64,000 nucleotides of DNA from Chloroflexota bacterium (GCA_016197225.1 JACPWC010000065.1:1-64000), one strand, 5' to 3'; counted from the first letter of the stretch, positions 8,409-18,242 are shown. Notes: generated from the letters alone by a model not told the origin. Translations and numbers: made by a program.

Positions 8409-9112
8409 TTACAGATATTTCCCAAACCAGGCCAGGGTTCGCGCCCAGGCATCCTGAGCCGCTTCGGATTGGTAGCGTGAGCCGGTGTCATTGTGAAACG
8501 CATGATCGGCGTTCGCATAGATCACCTTCTCGTACACTTTGTTGTTCTGTTGCATTGCCGCTTCAATTGCCGGGATGCCCTGATTGATCCGCCCGTCCAA
8601 TTCGCCGTAAATTGCCAGCACGGCGGCGTTGATGTTGGCCGCCTCCGCGGTCGAGGGATGCGGGCCGTAGAAGGGAACCGCCGCTTTGAGTTCAGGCATC
8701 TGGGTGGCCACCCGCCAGGTGACGCCGCCGCCAAAACAAAAGCCAACCATGCCCACCCGCTCGGCCTGCGCGAACGACTGGGTTTGCAAATAATGCCAGC
8801 CGCTCAAAAAATCCTGAACGAACTGGTCGGGTGGGGTGTTGCCCAGCACGCCCGGCACCTGCGACGAGCCAACAACATCCGTGCCGCCCTGTCGCGAGAG
8901 CAGATCAACGGCCAGACCCACGTAGCCCGCTTTCGCCACCCGGCGAGTCACGTCTGCGCCGGAGGCGGCGCGCACGAGGCCAGAAAGGTCTGGGCCAGAA
9001 CCAGGTTGCCCAGCACAGAGGCGATCAGTTTCAGCGCCTCGCGCCGCGTCATCCGGCCTTCCTGATAGTCCTCGACAAATTCTTCGGCCAGGTAGCGTTG
9101 GAAGTCGTTCAT
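8409..9112 (-). pseudogene. dienelactone hydrolase-family lipoprotein, internal deletion with frameshift
   Basis: A Tat-type leader starts at ATG 9112 behind AAGGAG (MNDFQRYLAEEF, RMTRREALKLIAS, lipobox LASC) and stops at 8948. From about 8975 another frame carries the bulk of a dienelactone hydrolase: DVTRRVAKAGYVGLAVDLL, nucleophile elbow GFCFGGG, acid YGELDG and His in ADHAFHND. The two parts meet inside GCGCAGACGTGACTC. Roughly 70-80 residues expected in between (linker, first strands and oxyanion region) are missing. The triad survives but the fold would be incomplete, so I call it broken. A product started internally near 8975 remains possible. Confidence 0.8.
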
Positions 9113-9147
9113 ATCATTGATCTCCTTCGCCGAACTGTTTGCCAGCG

Positions 9148-9870
9148 TCAACCGATTTCAAGAATGAAGTTGAAGGTTGCCGCTTTTCCACCGGCAGCAT
9201 CTTGAACGGCCATCAACAGTTCGGAGCGAAAGATGCCGTCGGTGCTGTTGCCCGGCTCATCAGGGAAGTAGAGTTGCGTGGTGAGCACCGGTTGGTTCGG
9301 CGCTTGCACTTTGACATGAATGTGGCGCGTGCGGCCCGGGTAGACGCCCGGCACGATCGTCTCCAACGTGAACTGCCCGGCGTCATTGGTGAACTGGTGG
9401 CCGCGCAGTTTGTAGCCCACGTTGTCGTACACACCGGCGTCATCACAGTGCCAAAAGTCCAACAGCGCCTGAGGGACGGGCTGGCAAGCGGTGTCGAGAA
9501 CGTAGCCGGTGACGACAAGCTCCGTGCCAGTGACGCCAGTTTCAAGGAAGGACGCGCGCTCCGGCGTGTCTGGCGTGTAGTACGGCCCCTCTGTTTGAGC
9601 CGGCGTCACGTCGTCGTCGTCGCCGCAAGCAGGCGTGGGAGGCAGAACCTGGGCCACCGACGTGGCCGCCGCCTCTGTCGGGGAAACCCCTGTGGAAGCA
9701 GGCCCGGCCAATGCCTCTGTCGGCGGCGCGGCGGGCGCTTGAGTGGCGGCTGGCGGCTGAGTAGTAGTTGGCCGGAGGCCACAGGCGGCGAGCAAATAGG
9801 AGATCGGCATGGCGAGCATGGCCCGAATAAACTCGCGCCGAGAAACAGATGTGGTATTTGAGTTGTTCAT
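9148..9870 (-). CDS. intradiol ring-cleavage dioxygenase-like Tat lipoprotein
   Basis: The 240-residue product begins with a Tat leader and lipobox (SRREFIRAMLAMPISYLLAAC) and a Pro/Ala-rich linker to about residue 75. The catalytic domain of the catechol/protocatechuate dioxygenase fold follows: QTEGPYYTPDTPERAS, DFWHCDDAGVYDN, and RTRHIHVKVQAP. These carry the Tyr and two His that normally bind non-heme iron. The family cleaves catechol rings between the hydroxyls; exported members have uncertain substrates. Its stop overlaps the region just before the dienelactone hydrolase remnant, the next enzyme type in intradiol pathways. Confidence 0.88.
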   Translation of the reverse strand: MNNSNTTSVSRREFIRAMLAMPISYLLAACGLRPTTTQPPAATQAPAAPPTEALAGPASTGVSPTEAAATSVAQVLPPTPACGDDDDVTPAQTEGPYYTPDTPERASFLETGVTGTELVVTGYVLDTACQPVPQALLDFWHCDDAGVYDNVGYKLRGHQFTNDAGQFTLETIVPGVYPGRTRHIHVKVQAPNQPVLTTQLYFPDEPGNSTDGIFRSELLMAVQDAAGGKAATFNFILEIG

Positions 9871-9884
9871 GATTCAGGTTCCAA

Positions 9885-11030
9885 TCATTTCTTGAGATTT
9901 AGATCGAAGAATTCGATGGTTCGATTCATGGCTGTCGTAAAGAAGCCGGACAAGTTGTGGTCGTCGTCCTGGTAGGTGTAAAACTCTACCGGCATCCCGG
10001 CGGCCACCATCTGATCGTATAAAGTTTGCGAGGCGGCCAACGGCACCGATTCGTCGGCAGTGCCGTGATGCAGTTGAATCGGGCCGGAGAGATCGGTCAG
10101 GAAAAAGTTAGCCGAGATGCCATTCCAGAACTCAGGATTCTCTTCCGGCGAGCCATATTGTTCGAGCCAGGCTGTGCGCCAGCGCCCGCGAGTGAAGGGT
10201 GTGCCGGTCACGGTTACCACAGGCGTGGGGCGAGGCGTGCCGCGCGCAAACAAATCCGGGTAGGGCGCAACCACGCCGGCCCAGATCACCCCGGCCTTGA
10301 TGTCCGGCGAGATGACCATGGAGCGCAAGGTGATGTAACCGCCCATCGAGTGGCCCCACATCCCGATTCGATCCGGGTCGGCCTCCGGGAAACGCTTGAG
10401 GGATGCCACGGCGTTGAGAACATCGGTGACGTAGCCGGGGCCGCCATACGCGCCGACGGCTTCCCCTTCCGATTGATCATGCCCGCGATAATCGGATCGG
10501 AACACAATGTAGCCGCTCAGGGCCAGCCGATCCACGTAAGCAATGTAACGTTCAGTGGTGCGGTACACGTCCGGCGGGATGAAGCCGTGATTGAAGACGA
10601 TGACGGGCCAGCCGGTCGGCGGGCGCTCGCCATCGGGCACGGTCAGGAGGGCGTAGATTTTCAATCCATCGGAAAGATACGAGGCGTAATAGCGCCGATA
10701 ATTCACGCCCCGCTTAAGTTCCTTCTCAATGACAATGTCGCTGCCCGGATAGTCCACCAGCCGCGCCGCTTCGATCATCATCGGGTGGAGGGTGGGGGTT
10801 GGCGTGGGTGTGATGGTGGCTGTGGCCGTCGCCGTTGGGGTGAAAGTGGGCGTTGAGGTGTGGCTCGGCAGGGGCGTGAATGATGAAACCGCTGTGTTTG
10901 CCACTTGCGCCACCGAGGTGGGCTGGGAGGCGGTGGCGCTGGTGCAGGCGACCAACCACCACACGGCCAGCGCCCCGATGACAAGCAAGGGTCGAAGGTT
11001 AGATGGCGTTCGGGAGGATGAGTAGCGCAT
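9885..11030 (-). CDS. alpha/beta-hydrolase (S9-like) lipoprotein
   Basis: The 381-residue protein has a lipoprotein leader (LLVIGALAVWWLVAC) and a Thr/Pro repeat linker to about residue 85. A prolyl-oligopeptidase/dienelactone-type hydrolase domain follows. The nucleophile elbow is GHSMGGYIT (around residue 228). The expected Asp is near LHHGTADESVP and the His near YQDDDHNLSG, completing the Ser-Asp-His triad. It probably acts outside the membrane on small esters or peptides; substrate unknown. It is one of a run of minus-strand lipoprotein genes. Confidence 0.87.
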   Translation of the reverse strand: MRYSSSRTPSNLRPLLVIGALAVWWLVACTSATASQPTSVAQVANTAVSSFTPLPSHTSTPTFTPTATATATITPTPTPTLHPMMIEAARLVDYPGSDIVIEKELKRGVNYRRYYASYLSDGLKIYALLTVPDGERPPTGWPVIVFNHGFIPPDVYRTTERYIAYVDRLALSGYIVFRSDYRGHDQSEGEAVGAYGGPGYVTDVLNAVASLKRFPEADPDRIGMWGHSMGGYITLRSMVISPDIKAGVIWAGVVAPYPDLFARGTPRPTPVVTVTGTPFTRGRWRTAWLEQYGSPEENPEFWNGISANFFLTDLSGPIQLHHGTADESVPLAASQTLYDQMVAAGMPVEFYTYQDDDHNLSGFFTTAMNRTIEFFDLNLKK

Positions 11031-11043
11031 CGTTCACTCGCTT

Positions 11044-11487
11044 TTAGATGTCCTGGCGATTTCCCAAAACCGGATGATAGTATGTGGCCGCCATCGCAAT
11101 TAAAGCCATGAGCGCCAGAATGCCGGGGGCCAGCAGTGGCGCCGCGCCGCGCAAAGCTTCCCAGAGAGTCGCGCTCACCGCCGCGTTCGGCTTGATTTCC
11201 AGCGCGAAGTTGAAGTTTCCTTCAAGGTGTTCGTACATCCCAAAGAGACTGCCTAAAGTTACCAGCCCCATCACAATTCGTAAAGCCCAGATCGTGCTAC
11301 GGCCCGGGCGGAGAAAGACGGCAACTACAACCATCAACCCCAACCCGGACAGAATGAACGGCACAAGTTGGATCGGTTCTTTGATATGTTCCGTGAGCCA
11401 CAGTTCGATGACGGTGCCCAGGCACATAAACCCGGCCAGGCCCAGCAGGAACAGGCGCAGGCGTTGTTCGACAACTCTTGCGGTCAT
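11044..11487 (-). CDS. small integral membrane protein of unknown function
   Basis: The 147 residues contain four predicted transmembrane helices (about 9-30, 40-58, 66-86 and 113-135) with short charged loops. The start overlaps the stop of the upstream HhH lipoprotein gene by four bases, so they are probably co-translated. No catalytic motif is visible and I do not recognise a family. Confidence 0.8.
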   Translation of the reverse strand: MTARVVEQRLRLFLLGLAGFMCLGTVIELWLTEHIKEPIQLVPFILSGLGLMVVVAVFLRPGRSTIWALRIVMGLVTLGSLFGMYEHLEGNFNFALEIKPNAAVSATLWEALRGAAPLLAPGILALMALIAMAATYYHPVLGNRQDI

Positions 11488-12026
11488 GGCGTTGCCAGAT
11501 AGGTTTTGGCGATGACCAGTTCCGTGTCAGATACTTGCCCGGTTAGTTTGGCCAAAAAGCCGTCGTTGGAAGCGTAAGGACGACTGGCGATCAGATCAAC
11601 AGCCAGGGCGTCACCTACGCCGGGCAATTGCTTCAAGGTTTCGGCGTCTGCTTCATTCACGCTCACCGGCACAAAGACGTACTTTTCGTACTCGGCCACT
11701 TGCGCCGCATCCACATATTTGCCGATCTCCCGGCGAAACTGCTGGATGCTCACGTAAGGCCGGTATTCCATGAACTCGCGAACCATGCGGTTACCCAGGC
11801 CCGGCACGGCGGCCAAAAAATCGTCGCCGGAAGCCGTATTCAAGTTAACCTTAACCAGAGTGGTCTGCCCGGCTGTGTTGCCGGATAAAACCGGCGTTAC
11901 CACCAGGCCAGCCTGAGAAGCGCCGGTCTGCGAAGTCGCAACTCCAGAGCCGCAAGCCGCCGTCAACAACACCAGTAACAAACCAGCCGCCAAAACTTTG
12001 TGGCGGACAATCGAAAATCGAAACAT
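11484..12026 (-). CDS. ComEA-like helix-hairpin-helix lipoprotein
   Basis: It has a lipoprotein leader (LLLVLLTAACGSG) and then two ComEA-type HhH units: VKVNLNTASGDDFLAAVPGLG and VNEADAETLKQLPGVGDALA. These are DNA-binding hairpins of the kind used to receive DNA at the cell surface in competence. Intact ComEA has one such unit after a TM anchor; two in a lipoprotein is less usual. No comEC or other competence gene is in the window, so a DNA role is only an inference from the fold. Confidence 0.85.
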   Translation of the reverse strand: MFRFSIVRHKVLAAGLLLVLLTAACGSGVATSQTGASQAGLVVTPVLSGNTAGQTTLVKVNLNTASGDDFLAAVPGLGNRMVREFMEYRPYVSIQQFRREIGKYVDAAQVAEYEKYVFVPVSVNEADAETLKQLPGVGDALAVDLIASRPYASNDGFLAKLTGQVSDTELVIAKTYLATP

Positions 12027-12076
12027 TTTTTACATTCCTTGTCTATGAAAATTTGAATAACAACAGTGAAGGCCGA

Positions 12077-12898
12077 TTAGCTGGAAGCCGCCTCGGCCAC
12101 AATATCAATTTCAATGGTGACTTCTTCGCCTACGTTCGCCACGTTCGGCACGCTGGGGATCGTCAGCTTGTAATCGCTCCGTCTGACAACCGTCGTCGCC
12201 GTGCCTGTCAACCGCGTGGCCGACTCGCCCTGCACCGTCACCTCGAACACCGCCGGTTGAGTCACATTGCGGATGGTCAGGTCGCCGGCGATTTGAAAGG
12301 TGAATGGCTGGCCGGGTTGGGCCGGGCCGTTCAGGCCGGTAATGGCTGTGGGCGTGAAGGTGATGAACTCATATTGATCCGTTTGAAGAATGAAATTGCG
12401 GATCGCCCGGTTGCGGCGATCGTTGTCGGTGACCAGGGCGCGAGCATTGACTTGAATGACGCCCACCTGAGTCTTGGTCAGGTCGTTCATGTCCAACGCC
12501 ACCTGCCCGGCCACCTGATCGGTGGCCCCAACCACCGTTTTCGGCTGGCCGTTCAACTCCTCGAAGATTGAAAAACTTGCCTCGGACTCGGCCTGTGAAA
12601 TCTGGAAGATGACCAGGCCCGATTCTGAAATCGCCGCCACAGCCGTGGTTGCTATTGGCTCAACCGGGGCGCTGGTTGGAATGGCCGTCGCCTGCGCTTC
12701 GCTGGGTGCGGGCTGATTAACCTGGATCGGCGCTTCCGTTGGAGCCGGGACCGTGTTGACGGCAATCGGGATGGCCGTGATCGGGCCGCTGGGCGCGGCT
12801 GTGTCGCCCTGAACAAAATCGTACGCCCACCAGCCGCCGCCCACCACCACGACGGCCAGCAGGGCGACTCCCAAAAACAGAGTTGTTTTGTTTTGCAT
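12077..12898 (-). CDS. YceI-family protein with N-terminal anchor
   Basis: An N-terminal hydrophobic segment (LFLGVALLAVVVVGGGWWAYDF) and a Pro/Thr/Ala linker to about residue 100 lead to a YceI beta-barrel. It runs from IFQISQAESEASFSIFEELNG through FITFTPTAITGL, GDLTIRNVTQPAVFEV and SDYKLTIPSVPNVANVGEEVTIEIDI. YceI proteins bind isoprenoid or other amphiphilic molecules in the periplasm. Here the barrel is tethered outside the membrane. It is the first gene of the minus-strand run and lies divergent from the two-component system. Confidence 0.9.
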   Translation of the reverse strand: MQNKTTLFLGVALLAVVVVGGGWWAYDFVQGDTAAPSGPITAIPIAVNTVPAPTEAPIQVNQPAPSEAQATAIPTSAPVEPIATTAVAAISESGLVIFQISQAESEASFSIFEELNGQPKTVVGATDQVAGQVALDMNDLTKTQVGVIQVNARALVTDNDRRNRAIRNFILQTDQYEFITFTPTAITGLNGPAQPGQPFTFQIAGDLTIRNVTQPAVFEVTVQGESATRLTGTATTVVRRSDYKLTIPSVPNVANVGEEVTIEIDIVAEAASS

Positions 12899-13365
12899 GA
12901 TTCAATTAACTCCGGCTCTTCTGGCTTTGGCGGGAAAACCCTGCCACGAATCGCTTCGCGCGAATTCGTAAAATTCGCGCGAAGCGATTCGTGGCAAAGA
13001 ATCCCGTTCAATCTGGTAGAGCCATTTTTTAGTTTTCATGGAAACTCCGACTTTTTTAGTCTAATTGGAAGATATTCAGAAACGGTTTAGAAGCGTTGAG
13101 CGTCTGCTGAGAGGCCAAACCCTGTTATGAACCGCACTGGTAAAGTGTGGACTGGCCGCCTCGCCCGCCGGCGAACCCGCCCTGGCTATCGGCGCTGGCC
13201 GATGCGCCAAGACCGGCCTCGATGACGAGGGCGGCTGAGCAACATTGCCCGAAACGCCGCCCGGAGTCGTGCCGGTTAGCCATTCAATAACCAAATCTGT
13301 GTCCGGCCTATATTGAATCTAAATAACTGGCTGGTATTGTTCAGCCTGTGGAACGGACTACAATT
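12899..13365. other. 467-bp divergent intergenic region
   Basis: It separates the YceI gene from the response-regulator gene and should hold both promoters. It contains the long perfect inverted repeat at 12943-12995. The G+C-rich part at 13120-13280 has short open frames on both strands, including one reading CGLAASPAGEPALAIGAG, but nothing with a recognisable fold or a good ribosome site. TACAAT at 13356-13361 just before the ATG could be a -10 box giving a nearly leaderless message; evidence is weak. Confidence 0.5.
12943..12995. repeat. perfect 24-bp inverted repeat
   Basis: Two perfect 24-bp arms (left arm begins GCCACGAATCGCTTCGCGCG) surround a 5-nt loop, CGTAA. The structure would be a very stable hairpin or cruciform. 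The arm includes the CTTCGCG motif seen in other repeats of the window (4900, 38570, 44064, 56948). No T tract follows on either side. Confidence 0.9.
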
Positions 13366-14060
<695 letters not shown>

Positions 14061-14061
<1 letters not shown>

Positions 14062-15494
14062 TGCCTAAGACACGCTCTCTGGCCTGGAAACTTACCCTGG
14101 CCTTTCTCTCCGTCGCCGTCACCGTTGCCCTACTGGTGGCCGTTTTCATCCGGCTGTCGAACACCGAGCAACTCAATCGCCTCATTGTCGAGCAACAACG
14201 TGGCGAACTTGAAGATCGCCTCGTCACTTACTATCAGGCTAATGGCTCGTGGGACGGCGTCCGGAATTACCTCGAGGCGGCGCGCGGCGAGGCGGCCCCC
14301 CTGTCCACGCCTCAGCCAGGATATGACTCAGGCCCGGAACCCGGCCCTCACCCCGGTTCCTGGCGCGACCGCCGCGAACTTTTCGGGCTGGTAGACGCGC
14401 AACGCACGGTCATCGTCCCTCTTTACCCCGAATTCCCGACCGGGAAACAAGTTTCCGATGGATCACTGGCCAAAGGCGAACCGGTGGAGGTGGACGGCAA
14501 CGTAGTCGGCACGATCCTCACCGCTTCCTTTCCGCCCGGTTTGAATCCGGAAGAGGCCGCCTACCTGCAACGCACCAACATGGCCTTGCTGTTGGCTTCG
14601 GGAGGTGCGGTGCTGGTGGCCCTCATTGTTGGCCTGCTGTTGGCCCGGACGCTCACCCGGCCCCTGCGCGCCCTCACCCAGGCCGCGCATCGCATGGCCG
14701 GCGGCGAATTGGAACAGGAAGTGCCGGTGAAATCTTCGGATGAACTGGGAGAGCTTGCCGCCGCCTTCAACAAGATGAGCCGCGAGGTGGCCCGCGCCAA
14801 CAGATCGCGCCGCCAGATGACGGCGGACGTGGCCCACGAACTTCGCACCCCGCTCACCGTCATTGCCGGCTACGTCGAGTCGATGCGCGACGGGGCGCTG
14901 GCTCCCACCCCGGAGCGGCTATCCGTCATCTACGCCGAGATTGAACACCTTCAACTTTTGGTAGGTGATCTGCGCACCCTCAGCCAGGCCGACGCCGGCG
15001 AACTCAAGCTCAACAAGCAAACGCTGGCCGTGCCCGAAGTTCTCCAGCAGGCTCAGGCCGCCTTTGAGCATCAGGCCAGGCAAAAGGGCATCAGGCTGGA
15101 ATTGCAAATGAGCGGCGGCCTGCCGACGATCCAGGCCGATGAGGCCCGGATGGTGCAAGTGCTGGGGAACTTGATCAGCAACGCCTTGCGCTACACGCCC
15201 GGTGAAGGCCGGATCGTGTTGGGCGCCGCCCTTCGCGGGGGCGGCGTGGCCCTCACCGTGCAAGACACCGGGCCGGGCATTGCCCCCGAAGACTTGCCTT
15301 TCGTCTTCAACCGCTTCTACCGCGCCGACAAGTCGCGGGCCGAAGAAAACGGCGAGTCGGGGCTGGGGCTGGCGATTGCCAAAGCCATCGTCGAAGCGCA
15401 CGCCGGAACGATTGAGGCCCGGTCGGTCGTCGGCCAGGGCACGACGATGGCCATCTTCATCCCGGCTAATGAAGCCGTCACAACACAAGCCTGA
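14061..15494 (+). CDS. membrane sensor histidine kinase
   Basis: Two transmembrane helices (about residues 9-31 and 173-197) bracket an extracytoplasmic sensor of about 140 residues with no recognised fold. A HAMP linker follows (ARTLTRPLRALTQAAHRMAGG). The HisKA phospho-acceptor is in DVAHELRTPLTVIAGY, and the ATP-binding domain has N-box NLISNALRYTP, G1 DTGPGIAPED and G2 GLGLAIAKAI. It is the partner of the preceding OmpR regulator. The signal is unknown; the convergent neighbour is an envelope glycosyltransferase, which may or may not be a target. Confidence 0.95.
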
Positions 15495-15509
15495 AATCTG
15501 CGGCGCTGT

Positions 15510-17573
15510 TTATTCCTCACAATCGAACAACTGCAATGGCCCTCCACCCGGCCCGGCGTTCAGGGGCGGGTTATCCCCCGAGGAAGTTGATTGCCACAGC
15601 GACGACGGCACGGTGGCGCAGTTTTGCGCCACCCACTGCATCGCCGCCCCGCCCCGGTTGCCGACGGGCGGCGGCGCATTAAGCTGTTTGCCGGGCGTTG
15701 GCTGTTGCGCGGGCAGAAGAAAGAAGCGCACTTCACCCGACTCCACTTTGGCGGCGAGTGCATCGGCAGAAAGAATATTGTCTCCGCCGGAGAAGCCGCC
15801 CAACGCCATCACCGGCTCGCCCGTCGTCAGAATGATGGGCGCGGCAGTGTTGGCATTAAGCGTGGCAATCAGGAATGTCCTGTCACTCCGGTTGGCCGAA
15901 AGATACTCCACAAGCCGGCTTTCTTCCGGCACGTTGCCTGTGCGGCGCCGGCCCTGCAACAAGTCTGGCCCGGCGTAGGGCAGGCCTGCGTCGCCGCCCC
16001 ACAGCAGCGTGGCCGACCAGATGACAGGCGCGATGAGCAACGCCAACAGGCCAACTGCGGTCACGAGCCGGGTTATGAGTGATTGGTAATTGGAAGAAAG
16101 TCGCAAGACGGCCAGAACCATTGCTGCGAGCAGGCACAAGCCAACGATCAGCGGCGTCAGCCAGAAATTCCAATCAGGGAAGGCAGTGAGGATATAGGCT
16201 TCCGTGCCGGCGCCAGTCAGCAACGCCACCGGCAGAAGCCAGCCGCGCCAGTTGCCGTTGGCAAAATCTTTCCCCATTGCCGCCAGCCCCGCGCCGACCA
16301 ATGCCGCAATCGCGGGCGAGAGCATCTCAAGATAGTAGCGATGAAACAGTCCGGCAAAGCTGAAGAACATGACTTGCGGCGCAAGCCACGCGCTCCACAA
16401 CAGCAAACCTTGATGCTCCCGCGCCAGCGGCCAACTCAACTTCACCTGCAAGGCGGCGGCCAGCAAACATAGCGCCGAGAGCGGCAGAAGCCAACTGGCC
16501 TGCCCGCCCAACTGCTCATTGAACAGGCGTAACACGCCGGCCTGGCCGGTTTCGCTGTCCAGGCCGCGCCCGCCCGGTCCCTGCGGCGGCTGTTGCTCCG
16601 GCCCGAATTGACCGTTGGGTGGAGGCTGATTCGGCGCGCCCTGCGGCGGCTGACCATTTGGAGGCGGCCCGAACTGTTGATTAGGCGACGGCGGTTGACC
16701 CTGAACGTTCGGCGGTTGATTCCGGTTTGGGCCGCCAGCCGAGTCCAGGCCGATCAACTGCCCCAACACCCCCAACCGCTCCGCGCCGTTGTGGCCGACG
16801 ATGAGTTCCATCACGGTGTTGTCCTGGCTACTCCCGACGAACGGGCGATCTTCGGGTGGGGTCATGTCCACGATCACGGCCCAACTGAGCGAGATGACGG
16901 CCAATAGGATCGTCGCCAGAGTCAGGTGAATCAGCCGTTTCCAGATCGCGATCGGCGAAGCAATCAAATACAGCAAGTAGAAGGCGGGCAAGACCATCAC
17001 CGCTTGCAACATTTTGATATTGAAGCCCACGCCAACCCAAAAGGCGCACAGTAACAACCAGCGCAACTTCCCTCGCTCGGCGGCCAGGCAAACGGCCCAG
17101 GCCGCAAGCAGTGAGGTGAAGACAAGCTGGCTATCCATGGTGTTGTTGCGGTTGGCGGCAATGCTGATGGGCGTGACGGCCAGAACAAGCGCGGCGACCA
17201 CGCCCGCCGTTGGCCCAAAGTTTCGGCGCGCGAGATGAAAGAGCAAAGCCACCGAAAGCACGCCCGCCAACGCCTGCGGCAACATCAGGCTCCAGCCGTT
17301 GAAGCCGAACAGCATGGCGCTAAAGGCTTGCGTCCACAGGCCCAGCGGCGGCTTGTCCACCGACACAAAGCCGCCGGGATCGAACGAGACGAAGAAAAAA
17401 TTGTGTGGGCTGGCCAGCATGGACTTGACGGCGGCGGCGTAATACAGGTTGCCGTAACCCTCCTGCTCAAGCTGGAAGAAGTGCAAAAAGAGAGTGAGAC
17501 CCAGCACACCGGCCAGAGTCAGCCAGTGCCAGCGGCGCATTTGGGGTTGAGAAGTTTGAATGTCAGCAGTCAT
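15510..17573 (-). CDS. GT39/ArnT-like membrane glycosyltransferase with a Pro/Gln-rich insert
   Basis: The 687-residue polytopic protein belongs to the dolichyl-phosphate-mannose/ArnT-type GT-C family, which moves a sugar from a polyprenyl carrier to proteins or lipids outside the membrane. The first loop has the family acidic and aromatic pattern (LEQEGYGNLYYAAAVKSM, SFDPGGFVSVDKPPLG). Around ten or more hydrophobic helices follow. Residues about 278-340 form a Pro/Gln/Asn/Gly-rich stretch (PNQQFGPPPNGQPPQGAPN), probably a disordered outer loop. The C-terminal soluble part starts near SATLLWGGDAG. It is convergent with the histidine-kinase gene, 15 bp apart. Confidence 0.88.
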   Translation of the reverse strand: MTADIQTSQPQMRRWHWLTLAGVLGLTLFLHFFQLEQEGYGNLYYAAAVKSMLASPHNFFFVSFDPGGFVSVDKPPLGLWTQAFSAMLFGFNGWSLMLPQALAGVLSVALLFHLARRNFGPTAGVVAALVLAVTPISIAANRNNTMDSQLVFTSLLAAWAVCLAAERGKLRWLLLCAFWVGVGFNIKMLQAVMVLPAFYLLYLIASPIAIWKRLIHLTLATILLAVISLSWAVIVDMTPPEDRPFVGSSQDNTVMELIVGHNGAERLGVLGQLIGLDSAGGPNRNQPPNVQGQPPSPNQQFGPPPNGQPPQGAPNQPPPNGQFGPEQQPPQGPGGRGLDSETGQAGVLRLFNEQLGGQASWLLPLSALCLLAAALQVKLSWPLAREHQGLLLWSAWLAPQVMFFSFAGLFHRYYLEMLSPAIAALVGAGLAAMGKDFANGNWRGWLLPVALLTGAGTEAYILTAFPDWNFWLTPLIVGLCLLAAMVLAVLRLSSNYQSLITRLVTAVGLLALLIAPVIWSATLLWGGDAGLPYAGPDLLQGRRRTGNVPEESRLVEYLSANRSDRTFLIATLNANTAAPIILTTGEPVMALGGFSGGDNILSADALAAKVESGEVRFFLLPAQQPTPGKQLNAPPPVGNRGGAAMQWVAQNCATVPSSLWQSTSSGDNPPLNAGPGGGPLQLFDCEE

Positions 17574-17649
17574 AAGCCTAGTTTACGCAGAAACCGTAAT
17601 CAGTCTGTAACGGCCATGTAAATTCTTTGCCTATCCGAAAGACCCGTAG

Positions 17650-17733
17650 AAGTCGCTCAAAGCCCGTGTCCTCGCAGGCCCTTCGGGCAACCGCGAGGAC
17701 GCGGTTGGAGAGTAGTTTTAAGACGGTCTCTAA
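17650..17733 (+). repeat. direct repeat copy A flanking a SnoaL-like gene
   Basis: About 84 bp starting AAGTCGCTCAAAGCCCG, nearly identical to 18381-18465. Inside, GTCCTCGC and GCGAGGAC pair as a hairpin around CCCTTCGGGC. The two copies lie 731 bp apart and bracket the gene at 17807 and a small frame. The rest of the 17574-17806 gap shows no gene. Confidence 0.85.
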
Positions 17734-17806
17734 GAAAAAGTGAGCAGTTTTTGGACTGTAAAGTGAACAACCCCCAGCCGTACACTGCTAACATCAAAGG
17801 CCAATC

Positions 17807-18223
17807 ATGACCCAAACTACCGAACAACTAATAAACAACCTGATGACAGCCTGGAACGCCCACGACGCCGACGGGGTAGCCGCCTTTTACGCCCCCGACT
17901 ACGAGGAAGTGGACGTGGCTCAGGCCGCCCCTCAGCACGGCCCCGACGCCGTCCGCCGCATCATGCTCTACTACCTGCGCGCCTTCCCCGACCTGCAAAT
18001 AACGCTGGATGACTTGATTGTCAATGGCAACCGCGCCGTCATGGTTTGGACGTGGCACGGCACGCAACAGGGCCGGGTGATGAACATTCCGCCCACCGGG
18101 CGCCGGGTGTGTGTTCGTGGCACTTCGGTGCTGACGATTGAAGGCGGCCAGATCAGGCGCGGCATCCGCATTTGGGACGTGGCCGGATTACTGCGGTCGG
18201 TTGGGCTGTTGACCGAGTTGTAA
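17807..18223 (+). CDS. SnoaL-like (NTF2-fold) protein
   Basis: The 138-residue product has the cone-shaped NTF2/SnoaL layout: LINNLMTAWNAHDADGVAAFYAPDYEE, then FPDLQITLDDLIVNGNRAVMVWTWHGTQQG, PPTGRRVCVRGTSVLTIEGGQIRRGIRIWD. Members act as polyketide cyclases, isomerases or binding proteins; the pocket residues do not fix a reaction here. Three more proteins of this fold follow in the next 8 kb. Flanking 85-bp direct repeats mark it as a mobile or recombined unit. Confidence 0.88.
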   Translation: MTQTTEQLINNLMTAWNAHDADGVAAFYAPDYEEVDVAQAAPQHGPDAVRRIMLYYLRAFPDLQITLDDLIVNGNRAVMVWTWHGTQQGRVMNIPPTGRRVCVRGTSVLTIEGGQIRRGIRIWDVAGLLRSVGLLTEL

Positions 18224-18242
18224 CCGGCCCGAGGAGTGAGAC

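Noticed and set aside
8409-9151. Programmed frameshift in the dienelactone hydrolase gene
   Set aside because: No slippery run at the junction, and a whole segment of the protein is missing, which a shift could not restore.
13076-13294. 72-codon minus-strand frame in the divergent intergenic region
   Set aside because: No ribosome site, no motif, and G+C-rich composition in which such frames arise by chance.
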